A DNA stretch of 64,000 bases from Moorella glycerini (lineage in GTDB: Bacteria; Bacillota; DSM-521; Neomoorellales; Neomoorellaceae). The DNA is taken from positions 1,364,001 to 1,428,000 of the forward strand of contig NZ_CP046244.1 in NCBI RefSeq assembly GCF_009735625.1, in the 5' to 3' direction. A program made the position numbers and the translations under genes. The notes beneath the pieces were generated by a model. It had not been told where the DNA came from. It did not search any database and worked only from the letters and a program-made list of their open reading frames with translations. Below, piece by piece: positions 53,563 through 63,919 of this stretch (within the stretch, counting starts at the first letter, position 1; every line of letters starts with the position of its first letter).

Positions 53563-54261
53563 ATGAAGAATCTGCTCAGTGGGAAACTGGAAAACTACAA
53601 GCCCTTACGGGAAATAGTTTTTGAAGCTCTACGGGAAGCCATTATCAACGGCCAGTTGAAGGCCGGCGAAAGGCTCATGGAAGTCCAGCTGGCGGAAGAG
53701 ATGGGTGTTAGCCGGACTCCCGTCAGGGAAGCAATTCGCAAGCTGGAGCTGGAAGGTTTTGTCGTCATGATCCCGCGCAAGGGTGCATATGTAGCCGACC
53801 TTTCTACCAAGGATATTGCCGATGTTTTTGAGATTCGCTCCGCCCTGGAGTCCCTGGCGGCCGCCCTGGCCTGCGAACGCATTACGGAAGAAGAGTTAGA
53901 TGAGCTGGAGCGCTTGTTAATAAAAGTGGCCGATTGTGTAGCAGCCGACGACCTGGAAACCCTGATTGAAGTTGACACCCAGTTCCATGATGTCCTGTAC
54001 CGGGCCAGCCGCAATGACCGTCTGGTGCAAATTATCAATAACCTGCGGGAACAAATCCAGCGTTTTCGTACAACTTCCCTGGGAACGCCGGGCCGGATGC
54101 GGGAAACCCTGGAGGAACATAAACAACTGGTGGAGGCCATTACCGCCCGCAATGTAGAACTGGCCCAGCGCCTCGCCCAGGAACACATCGAAAATGCCGA
54201 GAACCGGATGATGGAGGCCATCAGGGAAGAAATGCGTTCCAGCAGCGGTAAAAAGGCATAA
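53563..54261 (+). CDS. GntR-family (FadR subgroup) transcriptional regulator
   Basis: A 232-residue regulator. The N-terminal winged helix includes LREIVFEALREAIINGQLKAGERL and VSRTPVREAIRKLELEGFVVM; the C-terminal FCD domain is all-helical, with DTQFHDVLYRAS and EEHKQLVEAITARN, whose histidines usually bind a metal and carboxylate ligand. The position after ispE replaces PurR in Bacillus. Its regulated genes are probably nearby, but no operator is evident. ATG at 53563 follows AAAGGTGG; a TTG at 53533 would add ten residues. Confidence 0.9.
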   Translation: MKNLLSGKLENYKPLREIVFEALREAIINGQLKAGERLMEVQLAEEMGVSRTPVREAIRKLELEGFVVMIPRKGAYVADLSTKDIADVFEIRSALESLAAALACERITEEELDELERLLIKVADCVAADDLETLIEVDTQFHDVLYRASRNDRLVQIINNLREQIQRFRTTSLGTPGRMRETLEEHKQLVEAITARNVELAQRLAQEHIENAENRMMEAIREEMRSSSGKKA

Positions 54262-54275
54262 GGAGGGGTTAAAGG

Positions 54276-55019
54276 GTGGAGGTAGATGCTGTTGTCCTCG
54301 CCGGGGATCAAGAAGGCCGGGCCCTGTTACCTGTTGGTTCCCGGCCCATGATTATCTGGGTGGTAGAAGCCCTCCTGGCTTCGGGCCGTATCCGGCGCCT
54401 GGTTGTAGCCGGCCCGCCGGAACTGGCCCCGGCCCTGCCCCGTGATATCACCCTGGTGCCGGCCGGGCGGACGACGGTAGACAGCGCCTTGAACGGGGCG
54501 GCAGCTTTTCCGGCATCCGAATGGCTGCTCCTGGTTACCGCCGATATCCCCCTGCTGAAGCCCGAGGCAGTCAGGGATTTCCTGGACCGGTGCCGGGAAC
54601 GACCGGCCGATTTTTATTACCCCATCGTCAGCCGGGAATGCAATGAGGCCAGCTACCCCGGCGTTAAACGTACCTATGTACGCCTGCGCGACGGTACCTT
54701 CACCGGCGGTAACATGGTTTTAATTAAGAATTCGGCCTTACTTACCTGCGCCCGCCAGGGCCAGGAACTGGTAAGATTGCGCAAAAGCCCCCTGGGATTG
54801 AGCCGGCTGATAGGCCTTAAATTTATAGTTAAGTTTTTAACCCACCGCCTAACCATTGCCGAGGCAGAAAAGCATTTCTCCCGCCTGCTGGGAGCCCGGG
54901 GGGCAGGGATAATCTCTCCCTTTCCCGAAATCGGCATCGATGTCGATAAGGAAAGCGACCTGGAACTCGCCAGGAGGGTTCTGGGCAGTGGGCCGAAGGA
55001 GTCCTTCGTAGAGGGCTAA
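54276..55019 (+). CDS. MobA-like NTP transferase domain protein
   Basis: A 247-residue nucleotidyltransferase-fold protein. It starts VDAVVLAGDQEGRALLPVGSRPMI, a weakened form of the LAGGxSxRMGxxK pyrophosphorylase motif: the lysine position and part of the loop differ. The second motif LLLVTADIPLLKPEAV gives the metal-binding aspartate. The C-terminal FTGGNMVLIKNSALL is typical of MobA and GlmU-like domains. The exact substrate is unknown. GTG at 54276 follows AGGAGGGG, 14 bases after the GntR gene. It stands where ridA and spoVG are in Bacillus. Confidence 0.75.
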   Translation: MEVDAVVLAGDQEGRALLPVGSRPMIIWVVEALLASGRIRRLVVAGPPELAPALPRDITLVPAGRTTVDSALNGAAAFPASEWLLLVTADIPLLKPEAVRDFLDRCRERPADFYYPIVSRECNEASYPGVKRTYVRLRDGTFTGGNMVLIKNSALLTCARQGQELVRLRKSPLGLSRLIGLKFIVKFLTHRLTIAEAEKHFSRLLGARGAGIISPFPEIGIDVDKESDLELARRVLGSGPKESFVEG

Positions 55020-55058
55020 CGTCTCCCACCACGAAACAATGAAATTTTTTGGGTGTTA

Positions 55059-55315
55059 GGATGGGGATATGTCCCGGAGCCTATGAGGCGTGGAGCGAAG
55101 GTCAAAAGGACAGGCGAGGTGAGGCAACCACTGCCGGAGCTTAAGGCACGCCTGAGCGCACCTAGAAAACAAGCGTAATCTCATAGAAGGCTTATAGCTT
55201 CGCGGAACCAGCAGCCTCTTCATTGGCAATCCGCAGGCGACGAGCAGCGGTCCGAACCGAGCCGTCGTCCTGTCGGCGCGTAACTCTTGAGCGGCGCAGG
55301 GACATATCCCCACCA
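55059..55315 (+). ncRNA. Candidate structured RNA B, unassigned
   Basis: A 340-base gap before glmU holds a closed RNA-like fold. GGGGATATGTCCC (55063-55075) pairs perfectly over 13 bases with GGGACATATCCCC (55299-55311), 223 bases away. Inside are CTATGAG (55081-55087) with CTCATAG (55180-55186), CAGGCG (55111-55116) with CGCCTG (55149-55154), and a GACGA...CGGT/ACCG...TCGTC arm (about 55239-55268). No coding frame fits. ATGA stands at 55039-55042 ahead of the fold. It may be a HEARO-type or other mobile RNA element, or a large leader for glmU. No family can be named from memory. Confidence 0.6.
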
Positions 55316-55358
55316 GAAGGCACCATTTTTGGCAGAACCCTGATTTGGAGGAGATCGT

Positions 55359-56738
55359 ATGGCCGAAACGGTGGCCGTTATCCTGGCCGCCGGCCAGGGG
55401 AAACGGATGCATTCCCGGCTGCCCAAGGTGTTGCACCGGGTAGCCGGGCGCAGCCTCTTAGAACACGTCCTGGCGGCAACCAGGCAAGCCGGCATCGAAG
55501 ATAATATCATTGTTATTGGCCACGGGGCTGAGGAAGTCAGAGCCGCCCTGGGGCCGGAACAGAAATACGCCCTCCAGGAGCAGCAACTGGGTACCGGCCA
55601 TGCCCTGGCCCAGGCCCGGCAGGCTGCAGGAGAAGCCGCTACCGTCCTGGTCCTTTGTGGTGATACACCTCTGATCAGGCCGGCTACTTTAAGCGGGCTT
55701 TTACACCACCACCGGGCCACGGGAGCCGCTGTGACAATCCTGGCGGCCAGGATTGCCGATCCCACCGGCTACGGCCGCATTATCCGTGACGGGCAGGGGC
55801 AGGTAAAGGGTATAGTCGAAGAGAGGGATGCCACCCCGGTAGAGAAGGCAATTAATGAAATCAATACCGGTATTTATTGTTTTGCTGCTGCCTTTCTCTG
55901 GCCGGCCCTGGCCCGGTTAAAACCCGATAACGACCAGGGTGAATATTACCTTACCGACGTTGTGGCTATGGCCGTAAGCCAGGGGCTCCGGGTCGAGACG
56001 CTAGTTGCCGGGGACGCCGGAGAGGTGCTGGGGGTCAATGACCGTGCCCAGCTGGCTGCAGCCGGGGCCGTTTGGCGACGCCGGATCAATACGGCCCTTA
56101 TGCTTGACGGGGTAACAATCATTGACCCGGAAGCGACTTATATAGATGTCACGGTGACAATTGGAAAGGATACCATTATATACCCGGCCACTTTCCTTGA
56201 GGGACATACTATTATTGGTGCCGGGTGTAGCCTGGGCCCCGGTACTACCATCCGGGACAGCCAGGTAGGTGATGGCAGTACCGTAATCCACGCCGTAGTC
56301 CTGGAAAGCACTATTGGACCTGGCTGCCAGGTAGGCCCCTTTGCTTATTTACGGCCGGGGACGGTCCTGGAAGCTGGCGTTAAGGTGGGAGACTTTGTGG
56401 AAATCAAGGCTTCGCGGATTGGCCGGGGTTCCAAGGTGCCGCACCTGACCTACCTGGGCGATGCCACTGTGGGAATGGGGGTAAATATAGGTGCCGGCAC
56501 CATTACCTGTAATTACGACGGCCGGCAAAAGTGGCCGACCATTATAGAAGACGGGGCCTTTATTGGCAGCAATACCAACCTGGTAGCCCCTGTCAGGGTA
56601 GGGGCCGGGGCACTGGTAGGTGCCGGCTCCACCATTACCGAGGATGTACCGGCCGGGGCCCTGGCCCTGGCCCGGGAAAGGCAGGTTAATTTACCCACCA
56701 GGGGTAAAAAAGGCGACGAAAAAAGGCAGGAAAAATGA
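55359..56738 (+). CDS. glmU: Bifunctional UDP-N-acetylglucosamine pyrophosphorylase / glucosamine-1-phosphate N-acetyltransferase
   Basis: GlmU makes UDP-GlcNAc for peptidoglycan: acetylation of glucosamine-1-phosphate, then uridylylation. The 459-residue protein opens [22 protein letters not shown], the pyrophosphorylase motif, with [10 protein letters not shown] and [10 protein letters not shown] further on. From about residue 250 come left-handed beta-helix hexapeptide repeats, including [15 protein letters not shown], and the acetyltransferase site region [23 protein letters not shown] at 55359 follows TGGAGGAGAT. It lies behind structured RNA candidate B. Confidence 0.97.
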   Translation: MAETVAVILAAGQGKRMHSRLPKVLHRVAGRSLLEHVLAATRQAGIEDNIIVIGHGAEEVRAALGPEQKYALQEQQLGTGHALAQARQAAGEAATVLVLCGDTPLIRPATLSGLLHHHRATGAAVTILAARIADPTGYGRIIRDGQGQVKGIVEERDATPVEKAINEINTGIYCFAAAFLWPALARLKPDNDQGEYYLTDVVAMAVSQGLRVETLVAGDAGEVLGVNDRAQLAAAGAVWRRRINTALMLDGVTIIDPEATYIDVTVTIGKDTIIYPATFLEGHTIIGAGCSLGPGTTIRDSQVGDGSTVIHAVVLESTIGPGCQVGPFAYLRPGTVLEAGVKVGDFVEIKASRIGRGSKVPHLTYLGDATVGMGVNIGAGTITCNYDGRQKWPTIIEDGAFIGSNTNLVAPVRVGAGALVGAGSTITEDVPAGALALARERQVNLPTRGKKGDEKRQEK

Positions 56739-56805
56739 TAAAAAAGGCGAAGTAAACACAGAGTGAAACCTTTTTCCCTGGAACCTGGAGGTTACTAAAA
56801 AGAAA

Positions 56806-57753
56806 ATGGAAACAGAGAGTGCACGTTTAAAAATTTTTAGCGGCAATGCTAACCCTGAGCTGGCCCGGGAGATTGGCGCCTACCTGGGCGTGCCCCTGGG
56901 GGCGGCCAAGGTCAGCCGTTTCAGCGATGGTGAAATCAGCATCGCCATTGATGAGAGCGTCCGGGGTGAGGACGTCTTTGTCATCCAACCTACCTGCGAG
57001 CCTGTCAATGACAACCTGATGGAGCTTTTAATCTTGATTGACGCTTTACGGCGGGCTTCGGCCTGGCGTATTACCGCGGTAATACCCTATTATGGCTATG
57101 CCCGCCAGGAACGCAAGACCCGGGCGCGGGACCCCATCTCGGCCAAGCTGGTAGCCAACTTGATTACCGCTGCCGGTGCCGACCGGGTACTGACCATGGA
57201 TCTCCATGCGGCGGCCATCCAGGGTTTCTTCGACATCCCGGTGGACCACCTGACAGCAGTGCCCATACTCGCCGATTATTTCAACAGCAAGGGCTTTGAC
57301 CGGGCTGTAGTTGTTTCCCCGGACCTGGGGGGGGTAACCCGGGCACGGAATTTTGCTGAACGCATCGGGGCGGAAATTGCCATCATCGACAAGCGGCGCC
57401 CGGCACCCAATGTGGCTGAGATTATGAATCTCATCGGTGATGTTAAAAATAAAACGGTCATCATGATTGATGACCTCATCGATACGGCGGGGACCATTTG
57501 CCTAGGGGCCAGGGCTCTACTGGAGCATGGCGCCAGGGCTGTCTACGCCTGCTGTACCCACCCCGTTCTTTCCGGGCCGGCCCGGGAACGCCTGGCGGCA
57601 GCGCCACTGCAGGAAGTAGTAGTCTGCAACACCATTCCCGTACCGGGAAGCAAGGAAATTGCCCGGTTACGGCGCCTTTCAGTAGCTCCCCTCCTGGGCG
57701 AAGCCATTATTCGCATCCACAAGGACCTGTCCGTAAGTAAACTTTTCGACTAG
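56806..57753 (+). CDS. prs: Ribose-phosphate pyrophosphokinase
   Basis: Prs makes PRPP from ribose-5-phosphate and ATP, feeding purine, pyrimidine, histidine and NAD synthesis. The 315-residue class I enzyme has [20 protein letters not shown] near the start, the [19 protein letters not shown] region (ATP site), the [18 protein letters not shown] segment, [16 protein letters not shown] and the PRPP loop [14 protein letters not shown] near residue 217. ATG at 56806 is the only start that keeps the family N-terminus, although GGAGG is 14 bases ahead. Its TAG is shared, within CTAG, with the stop of the convergent PRC-barrel gene. Confidence 0.97.
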   Translation: METESARLKIFSGNANPELAREIGAYLGVPLGAAKVSRFSDGEISIAIDESVRGEDVFVIQPTCEPVNDNLMELLILIDALRRASAWRITAVIPYYGYARQERKTRARDPISAKLVANLITAAGADRVLTMDLHAAAIQGFFDIPVDHLTAVPILADYFNSKGFDRAVVVSPDLGGVTRARNFAERIGAEIAIIDKRRPAPNVAEIMNLIGDVKNKTVIMIDDLIDTAGTICLGARALLEHGARAVYACCTHPVLSGPARERLAAAPLQEVVVCNTIPVPGSKEIARLRRLSVAPLLGEAIIRIHKDLSVSKLFD

Positions 57754-58412
57754 TTCATATCCCCCGGTGGTGGGTCGTCATTTTTTTTGCGGCCAAAGGG
57801 CAGGCGTTGCCGGTAACGGTTGAAGGCCTCAGTTGCCCTGCGGGTAATTCCGCCAGCGCCCTCGAGGACTTTGCCGGCGCCGGCGATGGTTTCCTGCCAT
57901 TTGACGTTTAACAGGCCCCCGGGTTTCTGGAGGGATTCTTCGGCCCCTGCCCTGGCTATCAGGGCGTCCCGGCCGCAGGTGATGATTTGAGCAGTTTCCA
58001 GGCTCCTGGTTCCATGGAGGAGGCCGCTTTTAATATCCAGGTAATAAATCTTGCCGTCCTGGGGGTCGAAGCGAAAGTCATCTATGGTACCCAGGACGGT
58101 ACCTTCCTCCGTAATAACCCTGGCACCCAGCAGGGGGAGGGGATGTTTGGCCAGGGCCTCCAGTTCCGGCAGGGAACTTAATTTTACCACGGCACTGGCC
58201 TGGTCTACGGTGACGGCATGGTTACCGACGCTTTTGACATGGCTGTAAGGGATTACCGGTTGCTCCTTAAACCATCCTTTACGGTCTACGGTGAAAGCAG
58301 CAATGGCCATTCTTTGCTGGTCAATTAAGAGGCGCTTGATGCGCCCCAGCTGGTGGCCATCGGCCAGGCTGACTACGGGCATCCCCATGAGCTTCTTGCT
58401 GGTATAAAACAT
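57750..58412 (-). CDS. PRC-barrel domain protein
   Basis: A 220-residue protein with two PRC-barrel domains. The first is near residues 1-75 ([22 protein letters not shown]), the second near 90-165 ([22 protein letters not shown]). PRC barrels are protein-interaction modules, as in RimM and the photosynthetic reaction centre H subunit. The basic C-terminal tail ([20 protein letters not shown]) may bind RNA or the membrane surface. It is convergent with prs; the two stop codons overlap in CTAG. The function is unknown. ATG at 58412 follows AGGTGAGC. Confidence 0.85.
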   Translation of the reverse strand: MFYTSKKLMGMPVVSLADGHQLGRIKRLLIDQQRMAIAAFTVDRKGWFKEQPVIPYSHVKSVGNHAVTVDQASAVVKLSSLPELEALAKHPLPLLGARVITEEGTVLGTIDDFRFDPQDGKIYYLDIKSGLLHGTRSLETAQIITCGRDALIARAGAEESLQKPGGLLNVKWQETIAGAGKVLEGAGGITRRATEAFNRYRQRLPFGRKKNDDPPPGDMN

Positions 58413-58513
58413 CCTTGCTCACCTCCCGGCTTATAACATGCTTATTCAGCCGGGAAGGGGTTTATGCTGTTTCCAGGTAGGCTAAACTTAAATAGTGAAA
58501 GGAGTTGGGACTG

Positions 58514-59140
58514 ATGCAAGTCCAGACACTGGTAGTAGAAGTGCGGCCTGACACTGGTAAACAGTCAGCCCGGCGCTTACGCCGGCAGGGGAAATTACCC
58601 GGGGTTATTTATGGAAAAAAAGCCGGTAATATACCTCTGGCCATTCCCCTTAAAGACCTGGAGCGGATTCTTTCCCGGGAAGGGGAAAATGCTTTACTGA
58701 AGGTGATAGTGACCGGGAACGGGAAAGAAAAAGAATTTGCCGCGGTAATCAGGGAGGTCCAGCGTCACCCCATCAAAGGTGTAATCACCCACGCGGACTT
58801 TTACCAGATTTCCCTGGATGAAAAAATCAGGGCTGCAGTACCGGTCATCCTGGAAGGGGAAGCCAAGGGTGTGGAACAGGGCGGCATCCTCCAGCATGGC
58901 CTGCGGGAGGTGGAGGTCGAAAGCCTGCCCGCCGACCTGCCGGAGGGTATAACTGTTGATGTCAGTAACCTTGGTGTGGGAGAACACCTGACGGTGGCCG
59001 CCATTAAAGCGCCGCCGGGAGTAAAAATCCTTTCCGAACCGGAGGCGGTAATCGCCACGGTGGTAACTACCCGGGCCGTGGAAGCAGAAGAAGGCGCTGC
59101 GACGCCGGCGGGAGAAGGAGAAAGACCGGCAGCGGAATAA
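58514..59140 (+). CDS. rplY: 50S ribosomal protein L25/general stress protein Ctc
   Basis: A 208-residue bL25 of the long (TL5/Ctc) type. The N-terminal 90 residues form the 5S rRNA-binding L25 domain (GKQSARRLRRQGKLPGVIYG, then HADFYQISLDEKI), and the C-terminal beta domain follows (HGLREVEVESLPADLPEGITVDVS in overlapping parts). The last 20 residues are low complexity and rich in A, E and G. ATG at 58514 is nine bases after GGAG; TTG at 58505 is too close to it. The place between prs and pth is the standard Bacillus order (prs, ctc, spoVC). Confidence 0.95.
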   Translation: MQVQTLVVEVRPDTGKQSARRLRRQGKLPGVIYGKKAGNIPLAIPLKDLERILSREGENALLKVIVTGNGKEKEFAAVIREVQRHPIKGVITHADFYQISLDEKIRAAVPVILEGEAKGVEQGGILQHGLREVEVESLPADLPEGITVDVSNLGVGEHLTVAAIKAPPGVKILSEPEAVIATVVTTRAVEAEEGAATPAGEGERPAAE

Positions 59141-59176
59141 GCCCGTAAAGTAAATACTGGAGATGGGGGCGCTAAT

Positions 59177-59791
59177 TTGCCGGTGCAGATGGTGGTGGGC
59201 CTGGGCAATCCCGGGCCCCGTTATGAGACGACCCGGCATAATGCGGGTTTTATGGTCCTTGATCTCCTGGCCGACGAACTGGGAATTAACTTCAATTCCA
59301 GCCGTCACCAGGCACTCATCGGCCGGGGGATGGTAGGGGAAAGGCGGGTCCTCCTGGTTAAGCCCCAGACCTTTATGAATAATAGCGGCCAGGCCGTTGC
59401 CCCCCTGGCGCGCTGGTACAGTATCGCCCCGGCCGAAATGATAATAGTTCACGATGACCTGGACTTGGCGCCGGGGCGGATGCGTATCAGGCCGGCGGGC
59501 AGTTCCGGCGGTCACCGCGGTTTGCAGTCGATTATCACCGCCCTGGGGACAACAGCCATACCAAGGTTAAAAATAGGTATTGGCCGGCCGCAAGCGGGGG
59601 AAGATGTAGTTGACTACGTGTTACGGCCCTTCAGTGAAGGCGACTGGGCCCTGGTGGGCCCGGCCCTCCTGAAGGCGGCCCGGGCCCTCCGTTTCCTCCT
59701 GGAAGGAGGGGGACTCGAGGAGGCCATGAACCGTTTTAATAGCCGGGGGAACGATAGCTCCCAGGGAGAGCCTGCAGGGGTTAAGCCATGA
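59177..59791 (+). CDS. pth: Peptidyl-tRNA hydrolase
   Basis: Pth releases tRNA from prematurely freed peptidyl-tRNA. The 204-residue protein has MVVGLGNPGPRYETTRHNAGF at the start, where the asparagine in GLGNPG and the histidine in RHNAGF are catalytic, KPQTFMNNSG near residue 66 and VHDDLDLAPGRMR near residue 93. RPAGSSGGHRGLQSII is the substrate-binding loop. The start is TTG at 59177. Its last four bases overlap the start of the next gene (ATGA). Confidence 0.96.
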   Translation: MPVQMVVGLGNPGPRYETTRHNAGFMVLDLLADELGINFNSSRHQALIGRGMVGERRVLLVKPQTFMNNSGQAVAPLARWYSIAPAEMIIVHDDLDLAPGRMRIRPAGSSGGHRGLQSIITALGTTAIPRLKIGIGRPQAGEDVVDYVLRPFSEGDWALVGPALLKAARALRFLLEGGGLEEAMNRFNSRGNDSSQGEPAGVKP

Positions 59792-60216
59792 TTTTTCTGC
59801 CAACCTTACTGGTAGGCCTTTTGGCAGCCCTGGTAGCCTGGGGGGTTAACTACGTGCTCCTGGGGTTGGGGTTTAATAAGAGAGCCATTCTCACTTTATT
59901 AGGCCCCCTTGGGGAAGAAACCCTGAAGACAGGCCTGGCCCTTTTGACAGGGACTTCCCTGGCCGGTGTCCACAGCGTGTTTGGTCTTGCTGAAGCAGCC
60001 TGGGAACTGGCCGGCGCGCCTCCAGCAAAGGGGCCCGGGAAACTAAAACCGGCCCTGGCGGCCCTGGCAGGTCATTCCTTTTTTGGCTTGCTGGCATCTT
60101 TGGCTTACGCTCGTTCCGGCCGGGCCGACGTAGCCCTGGCTAGTGGTTTCCTGGCTCACCTGGTCTGGAACCAGCTGATTTTGACCCTGCATGACTTTTT
60201 CAATTATAAAACTTGA
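59788..60216 (+). CDS. Small membrane protein with PrsW-type intramembrane protease motifs
   Basis: A 142-residue membrane protein with about four transmembrane helices. It holds four motifs in the order seen in PrsW-type glutamic intramembrane proteases: EETLK (residues 43-47, EExxK), FGLAE (65-69, FxxxE), HSFFG (96-100, HxxxG) and HLVWN (124-128, HxxxN). It is far shorter than PrsW (about 220 residues), so it would be a minimal core. PrsW cleaves anti-sigma factors in Bacillus. Its start overlaps pth (ATGA). In Bacillus this place is held by fin, an anti-sigma factor gene, so a sigma-control role in sporulation is thinkable but unproven. Confidence 0.7.
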   Translation: MIFLPTLLVGLLAALVAWGVNYVLLGLGFNKRAILTLLGPLGEETLKTGLALLTGTSLAGVHSVFGLAEAAWELAGAPPAKGPGKLKPALAALAGHSFFGLLASLAYARSGRADVALASGFLAHLVWNQLILTLHDFFNYKT

Positions 60217-60242
60217 CTTCTTTCACGGGGACAGAATATAAT
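60213..60242 (+). promoter_or_regulatory. Promoter candidate ahead of mfd
   Basis: TTGACT (60213-60218) and TATAAT (60237-60242) with an 18-base spacer. Its expected start point lies about 20 bases before a strong terminator hairpin. Confidence 0.6.
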
Positions 60243-60267
60243 AGATACTGGATGAGGAGTGTTGTGC

Positions 60268-60302
60268 GGAGAAGAGGCCCTGGAAAAAGGGCCTCTTCTT
60301 AA
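60268..60302 (+). terminator. Terminator between the pth operon and mfd
   Basis: GAAGAGGCCC (60271-60280) pairs perfectly with GGGCCTCTTC (60289-60298) around an eight-base loop; only TT follows directly, so it could be a weak terminator or attenuator. Confidence 0.7.
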
Positions 60303-60340
60303 TCAACAAAAGCTTGCTTACTGGTTGGAGTGCAGTATAA

Positions 60341-63300
60341 ATGCATAATTATGGTATATTGCAAATTGTCAGAGATAGTTCCCAATTTCACAGCATAGTA
60401 AAGGGCTTCAACCAGGGCCTGGCGGAGCAACAGCTCTATGGCCTACCGGAAGGTTTGAAGGGACTGTGGCTGGCAGCCACGCTCCTCGATTACCACCCCA
60501 TCCTGGTGGTTACGGCCGGGAGCGATGAGGCCGGGCGCCTGTTAACCGACCTCGATTGCTTCTGGCCGGAGTCAGGTACCGGCTATTTACCGGCGGCGGA
60601 ACTCCTGCCGGTGGAAGCATACGCCCACAGCCCGGAACTGGCGGGCCAGCGCCTTAAAGCCCTGACGGACATGGTCAGCGGGCGGATGCGGCTCCTGGTG
60701 GTTCCGGTAGAAGCTTTGCTCCAGAAACTACCGCCACCGGAGATTTTAAAGCAGGCTCTCCTGACCCTGGAAATTGGCCAGGCAATTGATCGTGAGGCTC
60801 TCCTGGAGAGGTTAATTGCCCTCGGTTACCGGCGGCAGGAAGTAGTGGAAGCCCCCGGCCAGCTGGCCGCCCGGGGGGGCATTATTGACATTTTTCCCCT
60901 GGATGCTGCGGAACCGGTACGTTTAGAATTATTTGGCGATGAAATTGATTCTCTCCGTTACTTCGACCCGGACACCCAGCGTTCGGTGGCGGAGACGCGG
61001 GCCGTAACCCTGGGGCCGGCCCGGGAGGTTCTCCCGCCCCGGGACATCAAGCCCGGGCTGGAGGCTTTGCAGGCCGAATTTGCCCAGACCTATGCTGCCT
61101 TGCGCAACCGCCAGCCCCAGGCAGCCCGGGAGTTAAAGGAAAGGGTCCAGCATCTAATGGCCCGGCTGGAGGTGGGAGACTGGCCGGAAGGTATTGACCA
61201 GCTCCAGGCCCTCTTTTACCCCCACCTGGCTACCCTTTTCGATTACTTCCCGCGCCCACCCCTGGTGGTCCTTGATGACCCGGCGCGTTTGCAGGAAGAA
61301 ATGCGCCGGCGGGAACAACAACGCTTAGGGGTTTTTACCGAAATGCTGACCAGCGGCCTGGCTTTACCCTCCCAGGGGCAGGCCTACCAGGAAACGGCCG
61401 AACTGGAGCGGCTTTTCAGTCGCTACCAGCGCCTCTACCTTTCCCTCTTACCCCGGCGGGCGCCGGGAACCAGTCCCCGGCAGGCCATCGGCGTCGGCGC
61501 CCAGTCCATCCCGGCTTTCCAGGGCCGGATGAATTTGCTTGTTGACGAACTCAGCCGCTGGCGGCGGGATGGCTACCGTACCATCCTCATGGTAGCCGAC
61601 CCGGACCGGGTGGCCAGTTTACGCCAGGCCCTGGCCGACCAGGGTATTGCCAGCCAGGCCCTGAATGAAGTGGCTGCCGTTCCCGAGGGTGGGCAGGTTC
61701 TCGTTGTACCTGGACGCCTGCGCCAGGGCTTTTCCTGGCCCGAGATGCGGCTGGCCGTGCTGGGGGATACGGAAGTTTATGGCGGGGTTAAAAGGCCGCG
61801 CCGGCTTAAGGTGGCCAGGGAAGGCAGTAAAATCATTTCTTTTAACGATCTCCGGGAAGGTGATTACGTCGTCCATGTCCACCACGGTATTGGCCGTTAC
61901 CTGGGCCTGAAGCAACTGGAGGTAGGAGGGGTCAAAAAGGACTACCTCCTCATCCAGTACGCCGGCCAGGACCGCCTCTATGTGCCCATTGACCAGGTTT
62001 CCCTAGTACAAAAGTACGTCGGGGCTGAAGGTCATGTACCGCGCCTGTACCGCCTGGGAGGCAATGAATGGCATAAGGTCAAGAGCCGGGTCCAGGAAGC
62101 TGTCCAGGCCATGGCCGAGGAATTGTTGGAAATCTATGCCAAACGGGAGGCCATCCCCGGCTATGCCTTTTCGCCCGATACGCCCTGGCAGCGGGAGTTT
62201 GAAGAAGCCTTTCCCTACACCGAGACGCCGGACCAGCTCAAGGCCATCGCTGAAGTTAAGGCGGATATGGAAAAACCACGGCCCATGGACCGCCTCCTCT
62301 GCGGCGATGTCGGTTATGGCAAGACGGAGGTGGCCATGCGGGCAGCCTTTAAAGCTGTCATGGACGGTAAGCAGGTGGCCGTCCTGGTGCCGACAACCAT
62401 CCTCGCCCAGCAGCATTATAATACCTTTAAGGCGCGCTTTGCTCCTTTCCCGGTAAAGATAGCCGTCCTGAGTCGTTTTTGTTCTCCCGCGGAGCAAAAG
62501 CGGGTTGTTAAGGCCTTGCAAAGGGGCGAAGTGGATATTGTCGTTGGCACCCACCGCCTGTTGTCTGGTGATGTCTCCTTCAAGGATTTGGGCCTGGTCA
62601 TCATTGATGAGGAACAGCGCTTTGGCGTGGCCCATAAAGAGAAGTTAAAGAAACTGCGTTACAGCGTTGATGTCCTGACCATGACGGCCACCCCCATTCC
62701 CCGCACCCTGCACATGGCCCTGGCCGGCGTCCGCAACATGAGCCTGATTGAAACGCCGCCGGAAGACCGCTTTCCCATCCAGACCTATGTAGTGGAGTAC
62801 AGCCAGGAACTGGTGCGGGAGGCCATCCGCCGGGAACTGGACCGTGGCGGCCAGGTTTACTTTGTCCACAACCGGGTGGCGGATATCGACCGCTTCGCCT
62901 ATCATGTCCAGCAGCTGGTACCGGAAGCCCGGGTGGGGGTGGGCCATGGCCAGATGGATGAAAAGGAACTCGAAAAGGTCATGCTGGATTTCATCGAAGG
63001 CCGCTATGACGTACTGGTCAGCACCACCATTGTGGAAAACGGCCTCGATATCCCCAACGTCAACACCCTTATAGTTGACGAGAGCGATAGTTTCGGCCTG
63101 GCCCAGCTTTACCAGCTCCGCGGCCGGGTTGGCCGGACCAATCGCCTGGCCTATGCCTATTTCACCTACCGGCCGGACAAAGTCCTGGGTGAAGTGGCCG
63201 AAAAGCGCCTGGCTGCCATCCGGGAGTTTACGGCCTTCGGCTCCGGGTATAAGATTGCCCTCAGGGACCTGCAGATCCGGGGCGCGGGAAACCTCCTGGG

Positions 63301-63919
63301 ACCCGAACAGCATGGCCACATGCTGGCCGTAGGCTTTGACCTCTACTGCCAGCTCCTGGAGGAAGCCGTGCAAAAATTGAAACGCCAGCGGGGCGAAGCC
63401 CTGCCGGAAATGAGGCCGGTGGCAGCCTCCCCGGCGGCCCCCGTAGAATTAACGGTGGATACTTTCCTGAGCAACGAGTATATCCCCGATGCTGCCTTGA
63501 AGATGGAAATCTACCACCGCCTGATGGCGGCCAGGGATTTAAACGAAGTCGAAGCTATTGCCAGCGAAATGGAAGATCGCTATGGCCGGCCTCCGGTAGA
63601 GGCGCAAAATCTTTTAAGCCTGACCAGGGTGCGCCTCCTGGCCCAGGAAGTTGGGGTAACCAGCGTCCATCAGCAGGGCAGGGAAGTAGAATTGCGTTTT
63701 GGCCAGCATCACGTCCTGCGCGGTGAAAAGCTGCTGCAGTTGACCCAGCACTTTCCCCGCAAGCTCTCTTTTTCTTCTGCCGGCGGCTTGACCATCAGGG
63801 TGCGGACGGCGGGCCTGGACCAGCAGGGGTTGCTGGCTTTGCTGGAAGATGTCCTGGCCAGGATTAAATACCTGGTCGCCGAAGTGGAAGACAAAAGGGG
63901 GGTCTTCTATGGCCACTAA
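60341..63919 (+). CDS. mfd: Transcription-repair coupling factor
   Basis: Mfd removes RNA polymerase stalled at DNA damage and recruits UvrA. The 1192-residue protein has all parts: an N-terminal UvrB-like region (with [12 protein letters not shown]), the RNA polymerase-interacting CarD-like module ([16 protein letters not shown], near residue 505), a RecG-like helicase core with Walker [17 protein letters not shown] (near residue 655), DEEQRFG (near residue 757) and the QLRGRVGR motif (near residue 925), and the C-terminal TRCF domain. ATG at 60341 is preceded by GGAG at a long spacing. Position after pth is standard in Firmicutes. Confidence 0.97.
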   Translation: MHNYGILQIVRDSSQFHSIVKGFNQGLAEQQLYGLPEGLKGLWLAATLLDYHPILVVTAGSDEAGRLLTDLDCFWPESGTGYLPAAELLPVEAYAHSPELAGQRLKALTDMVSGRMRLLVVPVEALLQKLPPPEILKQALLTLEIGQAIDREALLERLIALGYRRQEVVEAPGQLAARGGIIDIFPLDAAEPVRLELFGDEIDSLRYFDPDTQRSVAETRAVTLGPAREVLPPRDIKPGLEALQAEFAQTYAALRNRQPQAARELKERVQHLMARLEVGDWPEGIDQLQALFYPHLATLFDYFPRPPLVVLDDPARLQEEMRRREQQRLGVFTEMLTSGLALPSQGQAYQETAELERLFSRYQRLYLSLLPRRAPGTSPRQAIGVGAQSIPAFQGRMNLLVDELSRWRRDGYRTILMVADPDRVASLRQALADQGIASQALNEVAAVPEGGQVLVVPGRLRQGFSWPEMRLAVLGDTEVYGGVKRPRRLKVAREGSKIISFNDLREGDYVVHVHHGIGRYLGLKQLEVGGVKKDYLLIQYAGQDRLYVPIDQVSLVQKYVGAEGHVPRLYRLGGNEWHKVKSRVQEAVQAMAEELLEIYAKREAIPGYAFSPDTPWQREFEEAFPYTETPDQLKAIAEVKADMEKPRPMDRLLCGDVGYGKTEVAMRAAFKAVMDGKQVAVLVPTTILAQQHYNTFKARFAPFPVKIAVLSRFCSPAEQKRVVKALQRGEVDIVVGTHRLLSGDVSFKDLGLVIIDEEQRFGVAHKEKLKKLRYSVDVLTMTATPIPRTLHMALAGVRNMSLIETPPEDRFPIQTYVVEYSQELVREAIRRELDRGGQVYFVHNRVADIDRFAYHVQQLVPEARVGVGHGQMDEKELEKVMLDFIEGRYDVLVSTTIVENGLDIPNVNTLIVDESDSFGLAQLYQLRGRVGRTNRLAYAYFTYRPDKVLGEVAEKRLAAIREFTAFGSGYKIALRDLQIRGAGNLLGPEQHGHMLAVGFDLYCQLLEEAVQKLKRQRGEALPEMRPVAASPAAPVELTVDTFLSNEYIPDAALKMEIYHRLMAARDLNEVEAIASEMEDRYGRPPVEAQNLLSLTRVRLLAQEVGVTSVHQQGREVELRFGQHHVLRGEKLLQLTQHFPRKLSFSSAGGLTIRVRTAGLDQQGLLALLEDVLARIKYLVAEVEDKRGVFYGH

